From Pomphorhynchus laevis (taxonomy: Eukaryota > Acanthocephala > Palaeacanthocephala > Echinorhynchida > Pomphorhynchidae), in contig WNNJ02003665.1 in assembly GCA_012934845.2 (NCBI GenBank), positions 62,001 through 126,000 on the forward strand: DNA of 64,000 bases, read 5' to 3'. A program made the translations under genes and the position numbers. Within the stretch, counting starts at the first letter, position 1; every line of letters begins with the position of its first letter. The notes under the pieces were generated by a model. That model saw only the letters and a list, made by a program, of their open reading frames with translations. It ran no database searches and was not told the DNA's origin. Shown here piece by piece: positions 45,545 through 57,443 of this stretch.

Positions 45545-46280
45545 AATTTTCATGAAACATATTTTTGCAAGAGCATTAATGCATATCATAAAATATAATA
45601 CATTAAATAATGAAATTTTAAGAATTTGTTATCATATTTGTAACGATGTGTTATTAGATTGTATAGTGCGTTTAAGCATCAAGAGACAGGATAAAAATAA
45701 TTATGCAATAATAAGATTGTATATATTATACAATTTATATATATTTATATATATTTAGATAAATTTCTTATATTTATATATATTTATTTATTTGTATATA
45801 TTATGCAATTATATATTATGTAATTATATCGTAAAGATGACATATTTAAATTTACAAGAAACATATATTTACATGAGCATCCATGCATACCATATAATAT
45901 AAAATATAATACATTAAATAATGAAATTTTAAGAATTGCTACAATATGTAACGATATTGGTTTTCAAAATCATTTAAATAATTTAATAGATACATATTTT
46001 AAACTAGGTTACTATAAAAATAACATCAAACAGAAAATAGTAAAATATATAAATCAACACAATAATATAAAAAATAAATTTTAAATCATTAGCGGACAAT
46101 TTTTATGGATGGATAATAAATAATATACTTTGTATTAGAATAAGATTCTATATAATCACATTTAATCAGAGCAAATACCTCCTTAACACGTATTTGGCCC
46201 CGCTGCTAAGTTGAGTGGAGGAGTTAGGGGCCGAAACTGATAACATATCAGTTCCTCTATCGAGAGACAGGATAAGTAAT
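45545..46280 (+). mobile_element. PLE family 1, copies E (two nested C-terminal fragments and tail)
   Basis: 45550-45690 and 45830-46085 both start in the F-K-F-T-R-N region and read H-E-H…K-Y-N-T-L-N-N-E-I-L-R-I. The second continues to the stop and a full tail (46086-46260, with GGCCCC…GGGGCC). Between them is a tata-rich spacer. Both are 5' truncated. Confidence 0.75.
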
Positions 46281-46680
46281 TGTGCAATTATAAATAATTA
46301 TGTAATTATAAACAATAAAAAATATAATTTAAGTTAATATATAATTTATAGCTTCCACAAAACAAAAATATGTAATATCATAAATATTAAATTTTTTATC
46401 GAAAAAATTTAATAGCGGATTTTTTTTGTCATTCTTATAAAAAATAAATTGAAAATTTCTTCGATATTTTGATCCTCAATCGAAAGCACTGGTAAGAAGA
46501 TTTAAAACACCTAAGTAATTATTAAAAAAATTTTAAATGAAAAAATGTTGTGTATAAGTAAAAACATCGTTAACTTAAAAAATGTTTGCTCAAGAAATGA
46601 AACATTTTCAATTTTTTGGAATGTCATTTAAGTTTAAATATTTATCCTTATTTTTATATTACTGACTGTTTTATCACGAT
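46281..46680 (+). other. AT-rich intron DNA
   Basis: Nothing recognised. Confidence 0.4.
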
Positions 46681-46689
46681 TATCTTTGA

Positions 46690-47125
46690 AATATCAAGAA
46701 ACATATTTTCGCATGAGCATTCATGCATACCGGATAATATTAAATATAATACATTAAATAATGAAATTTTAAGAATTGCAACAATATGTAATGATATTGG
46801 CTGTCTTCAAAATCATTTAAATAATTTAATAGATACATATTTTAAACTAGGTTACTATAAAAATGACATCAAGCAGAAAATATTAAAATATATAAAACCA
46901 ACACAATATTATAAAGAATAAATTTAAACTCTTAAGTGCCAAATTTTTAATTTGAATTTAAATTTATTCAAAAAATAATACATTAAAAAATGAAATTTTA
47001 AGAATTGCAACAATATGTAATGATATTGGATTTCTTCAAAATCATTTAAATAATTTAATAGATACATATTTTAAACTAGGTTACTATAAAAATAACATCA
47101 AGCAGAAAATATTAAAATATAAAAA
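46690..47125 (+). mobile_element. PLE family 1, copies F (two tandem C-terminal fragments)
   Basis: 46616-46921 is open and includes S-R-N-I-F-S-H-E-H-S-C-I-P and I-D-T-Y-F-K-L-G-Y-Y-K-N-D-I. 46975-47120 repeats the last 50 codons (E-I-L-R-I-A-T-I-C-N-D-I-G-F). Neither has the tail. Back-to-back partial copies are typical of repeated insertion into the same element. Confidence 0.7.
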
Positions 47126-47619
47126 TGTTTATAGAAATGTTAGTCTTTTAGGAGGCAATAAATATAATTAAATATTATATGAAATAAAATTAAATATAAG
47201 TATAATATTATATTATATTAATTTAAGTTATAATATTATATTATTATATAATTATAAAATCTTAAAATATAAAAAACTCATAATGTTTAAAACAGGATAT
47301 ACCACATCAAACCGATTAATATTATAAATAATATTAATATTCTAATATTAATATTGTCATCTATTTATGTATTTCGCTGCAAATAATATTCATTACAATT
47401 ACTTAAACACGATCAGTGCGCGATTTAATCAGAATTTTGCAGCTTTGGATACTCAACCACCAAAACAACATCAGGAAAAAAGCACAAGCCCATCCACTCA
47501 TCAAATGGTGGCGACTTTAAGCGAAGAAGTCTGAAATGATAAATTGTATACAATTGCCTGACGTGACGGACGTTGAAAATACATGAAACAAAGCAAAAAA
47601 CAATATTCACATCTCTGCT

Positions 47620-49470
47620 CAAAAGACAATTGTGTCACTATGTCCGGAAGACGCTATATCAATCGATATACTTAGCTTTAGACAGATGATTTAAAAATGA
47701 TGGTGCGTGAAAAGAAGCGACAATTCCATCTCTTCATCAATGACAAGAACAGTGTAAATTGGCGGAAGTAATACGAGGCCAAGCGTAAAGCGAAGAAAGC
47801 CGTGGCATCGACGCGAGCTATCAATTATGAGGATGTGAACATTAAGCTAGATACTCGATACAGCGAACGCAACCTTTTTAGACTTGTCAAGCTTAGTCAC
47901 GAACAAACGCAGGACATTGAAAAGCTCTAAGGCGTTAAGGATGAAGACTGCAAACAAATCGTAGATCGACATCAAGTTAGAAAGGTGGCATTAGTATTTT
48001 GAGGAAATTTGCACTATAGAATACTTCTACTATTTGATCGATCCCACAAAATTCAACAGTACTCGGCCCATTACTTCCCATCAGCACGGAAAAATCGAGG
48101 AATCGTCAAAGAGGATAAAGAGTGAAAGCCGGCAAGTTTGGATAACATCTCAGCCGAGCTCTGGAAAACTAAACGCTGAACCACATAGCCATCTGGCTAG
48201 CAAACCTCTTTAACAAAATTATTGAAGATCAGAGGATACCGACTGATTGGCAACATAGAATCACGATACCAATTTGGAAAAGGATATGCAGACCAGCCAA
48301 ATGTGCAAACTACCGCTCTATTATATTCCTTTTGAATACTATAAAGATATTTGAGCGAATTTTTTGACCAGCGTATAAGTAAAGTCGCAAATTGTCTGAT
48401 CAATCATGCTGATTTTGTCAAGGGATGCGGATTCACACACGCCGTACATGCCACGCGACTGCTGATCGAAAAATATCGAAAAAAATCAAACCTCTTTGCA
48501 TTTCCTTCCTCGATTTGGAGAAAGCCTTCGATCACGTTCCACATGAGCTTATATGGCATACGATACATCAACATCAAATCCCACCGCTCTACCACCGCCT
48601 AAGAAGTAAACTCCTTTCGCCACTTGTTTATTCTGGTCATGGATACCATAACTAGCGACATTCAACGTCAAGCTCCTTACACCCTATTACATGCGGACGT
48701 TTATTCCTGGCTTCCGTCGATAAGAGCGACCTTGCTCAATTATTCAAGCTTTGGAATGACCGACTAGTTTAACATGATCTGCGTCTAAACATTATAAAGA
48801 CTGAGTACTTGACGACTACGAACAATACTAGCACTATCAATATCAACGGAACACAGCTTCCATTGATTGAAAGTTTTAAATATCTCGGTTCGCTGTTCTC
48901 AGCTGATTGCGACCTGAACTATGAAATAATCGCCAGAATCAATGCTACATGGATGAAGTGGCGTTCGACAACAAACGTAATATGCGACCATTAAATGAAA
49001 GATCATTTAATATCGAAGATCTACCAAAACGTCATTCATTCTGTAGCTCTTTACGGATCCGAATGCTGGCATATTACAAAGGTTGCCGAACATCGCCTCG
49101 CGGTAATCGTGACTAAAATGATGTGATTAACAAACGGAATTAGTCTTTTAAATAGAGTTTGTAATGATGATATTTATTAGCGTTTTGGTCTAATGCCTAT
49201 AAGAGATAAATGCAAGAAGCCCGTCTATTGTGATATGGTCACAATCTACAAGCACACTAGGATTATCTTGCAAAGGCAGGTTTAAACATCTACAAACGTC
49301 CCAAAGAACGATAGAAACATCGATAGTCTGACACGCTGCATCACGACCTAAATAACAGTGTATGGTACCCGGACTTAGCCTTTGATCGAGTTGAATGGAG
49401 GAAGGATTCCATGAAAGCCGACCCCGCCATCACACGGAAAAGGCAAAAGAAGAATGCGTAAAAATAAGGA
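47620..49470 (+). mobile_element. RTE-like non-LTR retrotransposon, RT part, heavily frameshifted
   Basis: Across three frames: I-P-T-D-W-Q-H…P-I-W-K-R (48240), C-A-N-Y-R-S-I (48308), I-S-F-L-D-L-E-K-A-F-D-H-V-P-H-E-L-I-W (RT motif A, 48500-48555), then F-K-Y-L-G-S-L-F-S-A-D (48880) and F-D-R-V-E-W-R-K-D-S…A-D-P-A (end, 49383-49430). Motifs B and C are not recognisable, so a deletion lies near 48650. Same type as the 3' end at 23.9-24.3 kb. It occupies the long gene B intron between exons 44053 and 51082. Confidence 0.8.
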
Positions 49471-50455
49471 AATTTTAATAATTGCCATAATATGTAACGA
49501 TATCGGATTTCCTCAGAATTATTTAAATAATTTAATAGATTAATATTTTAAACAAGAGTAATATATAAATAAAATGTATTAGAAAAATTATTATTAAAAT
49601 TATTATAAAATTATTTAAACTAAGTTACTCATGAAATAAACAATCTAAGTCCAAAACGACGAATAAATATATGAAATATATGTTTCGACACATTGATGTT
49701 TGATTTATATTTAACTCTAATAATTTTCACTCAATAAGCAAACACATTTATCCAGCGAGCCTTATTCTTAATAAAACTAATATTAATGATAAAGAAAGTA
49801 TATATCTGGATATGAACATTAAATTAACATCAATTAAAAGTACTATTAATTTATATCGTAAAGATGACACATTTAAATTTACAAGAAACATATTTTTGCA
49901 TGAGCATTCATTCATACCATATAATATAAAATATAATACATTAAATAATGAAATGTTAAGAATTGCAACAATTTGTAACGATATTGGCTTTCTTCAAAAT
50001 CATTTAAATAATTTAATAGATACATATTTTAAACTAGGTTACTATAAAAATAACATCAAACAGAAAATAGTAAAATATACAAAGTAACACAATAATATAA
50101 AGAATAAATTTAAACTCTCAAGTGGCGAATTTTTATGGATGGATAATAAATAATATACTTTGTATTAGAATAAGATACTAGATAGGTCTTTTAGAGGAAA
50201 TACATCATTAGCATGTATTTGGCCCCCAGCTATGTTGGGTAGAGGAACAGGGGCTGAAACCTGATAACATGGAAGTTCCTCCTGATGACCTCTAATCCTT
50301 ATTCTGATGCATAGTTTGTTATCTATTAGTCAATTCATAAAAATTGATTTTATTTTTAATTTCATTATATTAATTAATTTTTTATTATCTAAATATTTAA
50401 CTCTTATTTTGCATTATTTTTAATTTGCAATATTAAATACGTTGACTCAGTTAGC
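49471..50455 (+). mobile_element. PLE family 1, copy G (3' half with tail)
   Basis: Two nested starts (49471 and 49660). From 49812 there is an open frame (M-N-I-K-L-T-S-I-K-S…I-V-K-Y-T-K) to the end of the coding region, followed by the stop and a full tail: hairpin, GGCCCCC at 50221, GAGGAAC, GTTCCTC, CTGATGACC. The tail ends near 50455. Confidence 0.8.
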
Positions 50456-50765
50456 TTACTTAAAAAGGGTATCTGGATAAATTTGTTTGTATATTGAATA
50501 AAAATATTTAAATAAAATACATATATCATCAATGTATTTAAACATATATTTCATATCTTTATATAATTTATATTTTTTTAAGCAGTTATGAACAAATTCA
50601 TATTCTATAATGTTTAAAAACAAGTCTACTATTATCACCCATTAGAACACCTTTTATTGCCTAAACATAGATGTCTCTACCTTTAATAATTTTGATTTAT
50701 TAAAGGATTTATTTAAGGATTCTAATAATTTAAATAATTGATTAATTATTCTAACGCTTCATAAT
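50456..50765 (-). mobile_element. PLE family 1, copy H (RT fragment, minus strand)
   Basis: On the minus strand: L-F-L-N-I-I-E-Y-E-F-V-H-N-C, then M-F-K-Y-I-D-D-I-C-I-L (motif C). More diverged than the + strand copies. It abuts the tail of copy G, so the two form an inverted pair. Confidence 0.7.
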
Positions 50766-51081
50766 ATTGAAATAATATTGTTTATGCATTTATTTATTTT
50801 ATTTTGTCCCCATATATATTTTTTAAATTTTAAATTTTTGATAGGCGTTAAAAGTATTAATTCATTATTTAAATATGTCGTTTCAAACATATAATTGATT
50901 AATTATTCTAAAGCTTCCTTAAAATTACTTTTATGACGTAATGGTGAAAAGTTGCTTTCAATCAAATCGATTTAAATATTGAAATACTTGTTTTTGAATA
51001 TTAAATATTTATATTAATATTTTTATTAAATATTGAAATACTGAAAGCGTATTTTTTACGCTCATGTAAATTTTTTTTCAG
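50766..51081 (+). other. AT-rich intron DNA before exon 8
   Basis: Simple AT sequence with ataatattgaaatac-type local repeats; nothing else recognised. Confidence 0.45.
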
Positions 51082-51147
51082 AGAATTTCACGATATTAAT
51101 GTCCAATCAAATTTTTCGCTGAACATCCTTGGTAATAATCATACGCT
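51082..51147 (+). CDS. Gene B micro-exon 8 (66 nt), module
   Basis: Acceptor tttttttttcag (the best polypyrimidine tract of the set), donor gtaagttt. It reads E-F-H-D-I-N-V-Q-S-N-F-S-L-N-I-L-G-N-N-H-T. S-N-x-S-L-N-I and G-N are consensus; sequons N-F-S and N-H-T. T and F of the first half are replaced by I and V. Confidence 0.88.
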
Positions 51148-52415
51148 GTAAGTTTCTGTAATTATTAAACTGACCATTCATTTTGTAATATTTCATATTT
51201 TGTTGTAAATCGTTTCTTTCTAAAATTTATACTTTATTGTTTTATAATTATATAAAAAGGCAATAATTAACAAATTTGAAAAAATGAAATTGAAATTTAA
51301 TAAACAGTAAAATAGTATTTTATCAGCTGAAATTGCTACAGATTCATTGCTACATTCTAATATAAATTGTTATGTAATTAAAATACACAACTTTATTGAA
51401 TCTTAATTCTTTGATATTATATAAGCAACAAGTTTGATTCGTTTTTGCTTGCTTTAAACTTCAAAAATATTTCATTTGGATTCCATCTTTGCGTTTTGCA
51501 GATGATGTTCTCTTGTTGGATTTTCGCTTTTAGAATTTACAATGGCCGTTTAACTGATATATGACCGAATATCGATCAAACGTCATGATAATTAAAATCT
51601 TAGCTATATTACGATGAGCTGATTTAGATCCAAGGATCATCAATTTGGATTACTGATAAAATATTCTTAGAAAAAAGAAGAGTTGAAGTACTTTGAGGAT
51701 TGTTCTCAAGCAACGGTAGAAACTGAAAAAAGATTCAAACATAAACAAATTTGATCAAAATATTTTATTGGAAATATATATCTATCTTGATCTGTAGTAA
51801 ATTTTTAAATATATAGGGCAATCAGGTTTTAAAATATTTCAAAATATTTTATTTCTAAAATAGGAAATATGGTTTTGTATTTCAAATGAGTTTAGATAAT
51901 TTGAGGTTTTAGATAATAGAGGATTTTGTTTCGACGTTAAATAATGAATTTCGACTCGCATAATGAATTTTTAATTTATTAATACAAATATGCTATTTTA
52001 TTAATTATTATAGAAATTCAAAGAAATATTAAAAACTATATATTGTGATATTTTATTTTTAAGGTCGTAAAATAAGTCATGCTGAATTAAAATAGAGACT
52101 AATGGTTGTAACGGATTTAAAGATGATGCATGTTAATTGAGAAATATGAGATCACCACATTTTCATTGCTTGGCCAAATAGTCATTTGGACACGACATCA
52201 TGTTTTTTACATTATTCATTTGTCATACTTTAAATAATTTTCACCTTTAAATATCACAATTTCGCCATTTGCAGTGCGATGTAATAATATTTTCAATATT
52301 TAATATTTATATTTACATTTAATATTTATATTTTTAATATTTTTATAGAAATAAGCAGTATTAAGCGTACTTCATGTTGCTTTGTTCTCGTGATAGGATA
52401 ATTTTAAATATTTAG
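51148..52415 (+). other. Gene B intron, no element recognised
   Basis: AT-rich with slightly GC-richer patches (51480-51660). No open frame, retroelement motif or additional exon supported. Confidence 0.5.
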
Positions 52416-52481
52416 AAAGATGCGCAATACTGTCTTTAAATCATACTATTCCCTTGCGATCTATGGTGACTTCACGTTAAT
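52416..52481 (+). CDS. Gene B micro-exon 9 (66 nt), module
   Basis: Acceptor ttaaatatttag, donor gtaagtagca. It reads K-M-R-N-T-V-F-K-S-Y-Y-S-L-A-I-Y-G-D-F-T. Duplicate of exon 44053 by exon and intron similarity; the central sequon has been lost (S-Y-Y-S). Confidence 0.9.
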
Positions 52482-52699
52482 GTAAGTAGCACTGAGATTT
52501 AAATTTTAAATCTTAAAATATTTGTTCATTTACAATGACGCTGTATATAATTGCAAAATTATTAAAATGATTGTTAAACTATTAAGTAATTAAATTATGT
52601 AATTACATTCTTAATTTTGTTGTTTCTTATTAAATTTCATTTAAACACTTTTTGTTAATGTATTAAACCATATATACTTGCATTTTCAAAGGTTTAATT

Positions 52700-53650
52700 A
52701 CCTAGGTTTTATTGTTTTTATTATTCTTTTATTTTTTGTAATTAATATTTGTAATTTTTATTTTTATTATTTGTGTTGTTTCTTATTATTATTGTTAATT
52801 TAATGTTTATATATATACCTTCTTTATCATTAATATTGGTTTTGTTAAGAATAAGGCTTTCTGGATAAATGTGCTCACTAATTGAATAAAAATTATTAGA
52901 ATTAAATACACATATATCATCAATGTATCGAAACATATATTTCATATATTTATATTATTTAGATTTAGTTTTTACATAGTTGTGAACAAATTCATATTCT
53001 ATAAAGCTTAAAAATAAGTCAGCTACAATTGGGCTACTATTACCTCCAATTGGAACACCTTTTAAATAATTTTGATTTATCAAAATATTAAAGGATTCTA
53101 TTAATTCAATTTTATCCATATATTTATATCTACTTGATGGTTTAATTTTTGTTAGATAGGGGATATAGTTATTTATTTAATTATTTAATTAAGATATAAT
53201 TTGTTTATCATAAACCTAGATTTGTATAAAGCGTACTAAACTCGTATGTATTTATATTTTGAAAATTTATTCCTTTTGTCTGTTCTAAAAATTCTTTTGT
53301 AGAATTAATACTGAAATAGTGTTTTATACCAGTATTAATTTCGATTACCTTGCAATATTTTTGAAGTGTGCTTTAATTGCTTTAAGTATTTTATTCATAT
53401 AGACAGAACGTGGTTTCAATGTACATTTAAACGCACTATATATGAACCTAGGTTTTATTGGATTTTTATGTAATTTTGGATTCCAATATAATATAGGTAT
53501 AGTTCTATTATCTGATTTAAATTTTAAACCCTTTTTATCCATTATAGAACAGTGACTTGTAATAATTGTTTCTAAACTCAACTCTCTACGTTCATATGTT
53601 GTGTTTATATTTAAATTAATATAATTAAATTCTTTTATTTATTTATTTTA
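52700..53650 (-). mobile_element. PLE family 1, copy I (RT, minus strand)
   Basis: The minus strand from 53650 contains M-S-L-E-T-I-I-T-S-H-C-S-I (53581), L-Y-W-N-P-K-L-H-K-N-P-I-K-P-R, then S-T-L-Y-T-N-L (53230), G-V-P-I-G-G-N-S-S-P-I-V-A-D (53010-53060, M changed to I) and M-F-R-Y-I-D-D-I-C-V-F (52940). It ends near 52800 in an N/K-rich low-complexity tail. Frameshifts; opposite to gene B transcription. Confidence 0.8.
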
Positions 53651-53960
53651 TCTTTTATTTTATAATTGTATTTTCTCATTTACTTTTTCTTCTGTGAACA
53701 TTGTGCTTTGACTGTTGCTTAGTTTACCGTACATAAAAATATTTTGATAATATTTTAATTAATAGTCGATAAATCAATTAATCCGTAATCAAACTCTTAA
53801 AAAACATTTTATTTAATGATTTCAATATTTATACTACCAATATTGATCATCTTCAGGTGTTAGTTATAACATCTGGTGTTGTTTAAAAAGTTAACATATA
53901 CAACAACAATTTCTTGACAAGAATAAACAAATAATACACAAGATTTTTTCTGTCAACCTT
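53651..53960. other. Spacer, probably the edge of another retroelement
   Basis: On the minus strand, acctgaagatgatcaatattgg (53860-53839) resembles sequences found at ends of retroelement coding regions, but nothing decisive is visible. Confidence 0.3.
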
Positions 53961-54207
53961 TGTCCGGGTGTCGGGTCGTGGAGACAGTGTGGGAACCAAA
54001 CTACTACATAATCGCGATCCAGGGCGACAGACCAGAGTTCTCTTTCAGATATTCAAGGCGGTCTTCAGCCAGTTTCGAGATTTGATCTTTCCACCTGTAT
54101 TGATGTCTACCTCGAGGTCTATTTCCAAAGAGTCCGTCCTGGAAGACCTTCCGTAGAAGGCGATCTCTAGACATCCTCAGAACGTGTTCTACATACCTCA
54201 GTTGATT

Positions 54208-54940
54208 TTATTCGATGTGGAGAAGCAGCCACTTTACTTCTAGTCGATCCCGGATGACCGTACGTATAATCTTATCTCTAAGACTAAGATTGGTCATACA
54301 GCGAAGGAACCTCGTTTTGGTCGCATGTATCTGAGATATTATTATTTTTGTCATAACCAAAAGCTCATGACCATAGCTTAAGATAGGAATGAAGACTGTG
54401 TAGTAGATCAAAAGCTTCGCCCTAAGACTCAACTTCCGCTTAATCACGACATACCTGTACAAAGAACGCATTGTTGCGTTTGCTGAACAAATCTCAATCT
54501 CACCGATATTCTTACTGTCCCCCGAGAACAATAATCCAAGATACTTGAAATCCTCCACATCAGAAAGAACCCCTTCACAATCCGGATTGATATTGGCACC
54601 TTAATCCGAGTCGAACACAGGGACAGTCTTGTAGGTATTACCAACATACCTGTCGCTTGTCATTCCACCGTGAATTGATCTTGTCGGTATTGTAAGTCAT
54701 CAGGGCAAGAAGCCAACAAGAAAACATCATCTGCAAAAAGCAGAGATAATATCCTGATAGAACTGAACTTAAGACCGACATCCACAGTGCTGCCTGCCTC
54801 GTAATTTTGTCCATGTAAACAATAAACAAAAGTGGAGACAAAGTACAATCCTGACGAAACGAAACGCCTACTGTTAATGGTTTAGACTGATTACCTGTAA
54901 CATGAATAAAGCTCATACTTTGTTCGTACAGAGAAGCCAA
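54208..54940 (-). pseudogene. RTE reverse transcriptase, C-terminal half
   Basis: Three overlapping frames cover motif B (D-C-T-L-S-P-L-L-F), motif C (F-A-D-D, both catalytic aspartates present) and the thumb region (R-S-L-Y-R-Y-V-V-I-K-R-K-L-S-L-R-A; F-I-P-I-L-S-Y-G-H-E-L-L; R-F-L-R-C-M). The frame changes at least twice, so no single product is possible. Confidence 0.75.
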
Positions 54941-55687
54941 AGCTACCCGAATATAGTGTGGTAATTCATATCCCCTTAGTACCTCCTACAACGTCTCTGG
55001 CGGAACTCGGTCGAACGACTTCTCCAAATTTACAAAACACATGTAAACCTGTTAAGCGAAATCCCAAGACTGTTCGAGGAGAGTTGAAAGCGTAAAGAGC
55101 TGATTCATAGTTCCACGGCCATGACGAAAGCTGCATTGGTCCTCTTGCAACTGTCTCTCAACTATAGGCCGTATCCTTAACCGAAGAATCCTAGCAAACA
55201 TATTACTAGTTTAGCTAAAAAGAGTAATGCCCCGATAATTGGAACACACTCTTCGGACACCTTACTTAAAGATCGGTACCACCACCCCAGTTCACCACTG
55301 ACAGGAACCTTGTCCGACTTCAATGCAACGTTGAAGTTCCGTGTTAGCCACTTTATGCCAACAACGTCGAGATCTATTAACGCTTAAGGTCAAATCTCGT
55401 CTACTCCAAAAGACTTGCCATTACACAGTTTTTTAATTGCAAGAATGACCTTATCCAATGAGAAGATATCTTCTGTTGTTTCTAAAGGCTCTACTTCCAC
55501 AAGAATAGGTATATCCATCGGAATAAGAAGACCTTCAAAATGCTCTTTCCACAACCAAGAATTTCTTCAATGTCAGTAAGCATATATCTTCTCTTTTCAT
55601 GAACAGTTTGAGGAGTTTTCTGCTTTCCAACACGAAGATTCTTGATCGTCATCCAGAACATCTTCGAATCTGAACTATAATCAAGTT

Positions 55688-56816
55688 CTAAATCCTCCCC
55701 AATCTTTTCCCGATCCGCCTTCTTCGCTTCAGTAACTGCTCGAGCTGAAGCTCTCTTTGCCCTTGGTACTTAGTACTCTTTGCCCTTTGGTCTACAGCTT
55801 CCACTGATTTATCTGACAAAGTTGCTTTATAAGCAAGCTTCTTATGTTGGTCAAAACCTCTAACTGTTAGTGTCCACCAAGCAGTTTGAGTATTTACTCC
55901 GAGACAAGCACCTAATGACTTCAAGCCATAACATTTCACAGTTGCTTTGTCAAGCGAGAATCTGGACATATCCCATTTGTGATCAATGCTCTTCACCTCT
56001 TCTGGCAACCAAGAGAAGTCCTGGATGTAGCCAGAAAAACGTTCTTTGTCAGAAACATCTGCTAGACGCTCACAGTACGCCCTCACACAACGCTTTGATT
56101 TACCAGGCTTGTCTAGCATCCGATCCAGCCATCGATCTTTACTAACTACAATGGAATGATCGTTTGACAGCTCAGCCCCTCTCTTCACATGAATGTCTTG
56201 AACACAACGTCGCAGATCAGATGAAACGATAACAAAATCAATAATTGATTTTGGACTGAGAGAATGATGATGCCATGTGCATCTATGGATTTTCTTATGT
56301 ACAAACATGGTGTTGGTTATGCACACATTGTTACAAGAACAAAAGTGCAATAATTCAATACCACTCACATTCAGATCGGTGAGTCCGTCCCTCCCAAACA
56401 CTCCCTTCCAAGTGCTACTGTCGCTACCAACATGAGCATTGAAGTCGTCCAAAAGAACGAGGGAATCTCCAAAAGGAATACTATCAAGCAGATCATCAAG
56501 ATCTTCTACGAAGGCTGCGTATTCCGAGATAATGCTGGGAGCATACGCACACACCACAGTTATCCCCTTTACCTCTTTGACTAAAGTCTCAGAGACAGCA
56601 ACCTTTAGTTCACTGGGTTAAACCTATCTACCTCGAAAGACAACCAGGATCACCCGCCTGTCGTCGCTTTCTGTTGGTAACTTCAGAATAGTTCAAGGTC
56701 CAACCTTGATCTAAAAGTTTAGTTTCAGTTCCAGAATAGTGAAGAGAAGTCACTCTGACTATTCCAAAACCGAAGCGAACCATCTCTTCAACTAATTTTG
56801 GTTCCTTTTCCGTCAA
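55688..56816 (-). pseudogene. RTE APE-type endonuclease domain
   Basis: 56816-56628 holds the N-terminal part (E-P-K-L-V-E-E-M-V-R-F; T-S-L-H-Y-S-G-T). The 289-codon frame 56557-55688 continues V-V-C-A-Y-A-P-S, L-L-D-D-F-N-A-H-V-G (normally GDFNAHVG; G changed to D), C-T-W-H-H…I-D-F-V-I-V and N-D-H-S-I-V, the catalytic D-H pair of APE nucleases. The linker to RT follows (basic K-R-R-R-R-I-G-K). Only one frame break separates the parts. It nicks target DNA to prime reverse transcription. Confidence 0.8.
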
Positions 56817-56936
56817 CGAGATGACATTCCACTTCCTACACGAAGGCTTGTCCGCTTCGGATGTTGATGCCTCTTTCGCTGTCTCTGTACAACTGCCTTC
56901 AACTATGTTTTTAATTTTTTGCTAGTCATTTTTATT

Positions 56937-57310
56937 GTCTTGGTTTGTTTGTTCGGCTGTCTCCCGTTTTTGATATCTTTGGATGATCCAACATCGCTAC
57001 TTAAGTAAACAGGTCTCCAAGGCTCTTTTTCGCATTTTCGTCCATTGATCAATCTGCCGTTGAATCTTCAGAGTGATTTTGTTTGTTCGGTTATCTTCCG
57101 TTCTCGTAGCCTTCAATGGTTCAACATTTGTACTGCAAGGAAACAGGTCTCCGAGACTCTCTTCCGTATTTTCGTCAATTGTCCAATCTGCCGTGATAGT
57201 CATCAGATTGATTTTGTTTGTTCGGCTATCTCCCCTTCCTAATATCCTTTGATGATCCAAAATCGCTACTGTAAGAAAACGGGTCTCTGTGACTCTTCCG
57301 CCTTTTCATC
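56937..57310 (-). repeat. Tandem ~125-bp repeats at the 5' end of the RTE element
   Basis: The + strand phrase ttgtttgttcgg-ctatctcc… followed about 70 bp later by aaacaggtctcc-gagactct occurs three times (starting near 56944, 57080 and 57216). Tandem 5' monomers are a known way for non-LTR elements to carry promoter units; that role is inferred. Confidence 0.6.
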
Positions 57311-57443
57311 CATGGTGTAATCAGCCGTTCGTGTCATCGAAGAGATCTGAGATTGTCTATGAAAATACTATCCCCACGGCTGATCCAATCCGGCCAATTA
57401 TTTAGACGTTGATCTACGAATGTCAAACATACGTTGCCTGGGT

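Larger units (their letters stand above)
54180..57310 (-). mobile_element. RTE-type non-LTR retrotransposon, nearly full length, decayed
   Basis: On the minus strand: a 5' region with tandem ~125-bp repeats (57310-56940), an APE-type endonuclease (56816-55690), then RT with F-V-N-L-E-K-S-F-D-R-V (motif A, about 55030), C-T-L-S-P-L-L-F-I-V-Y-M-D (motif B, about 54830), L-L-F-A-D-D-V-F-L-L-A (motif C, about 54740) and the V-E-D-F-K-Y-L-G end (54556). Compact endonuclease-RT organisation without an RNase H is RTE-type. GC content is well above the host intron, suggesting a younger insertion or a different origin. Stops and shifts inactivate it. Same family as the fragment at 20.2 kb. Confidence 0.85.

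Noticed and set aside
33515-50290. Hammerhead ribozyme in the PLE family 1 tail (CTGATGA and GAAAC both present)
   Set aside because: The motifs come in the order GAAAC then CTGATGA with only about 23 nt between, and the sequences next to them do not form stem II in register. A pseudoknot explains the conserved complementarity better.
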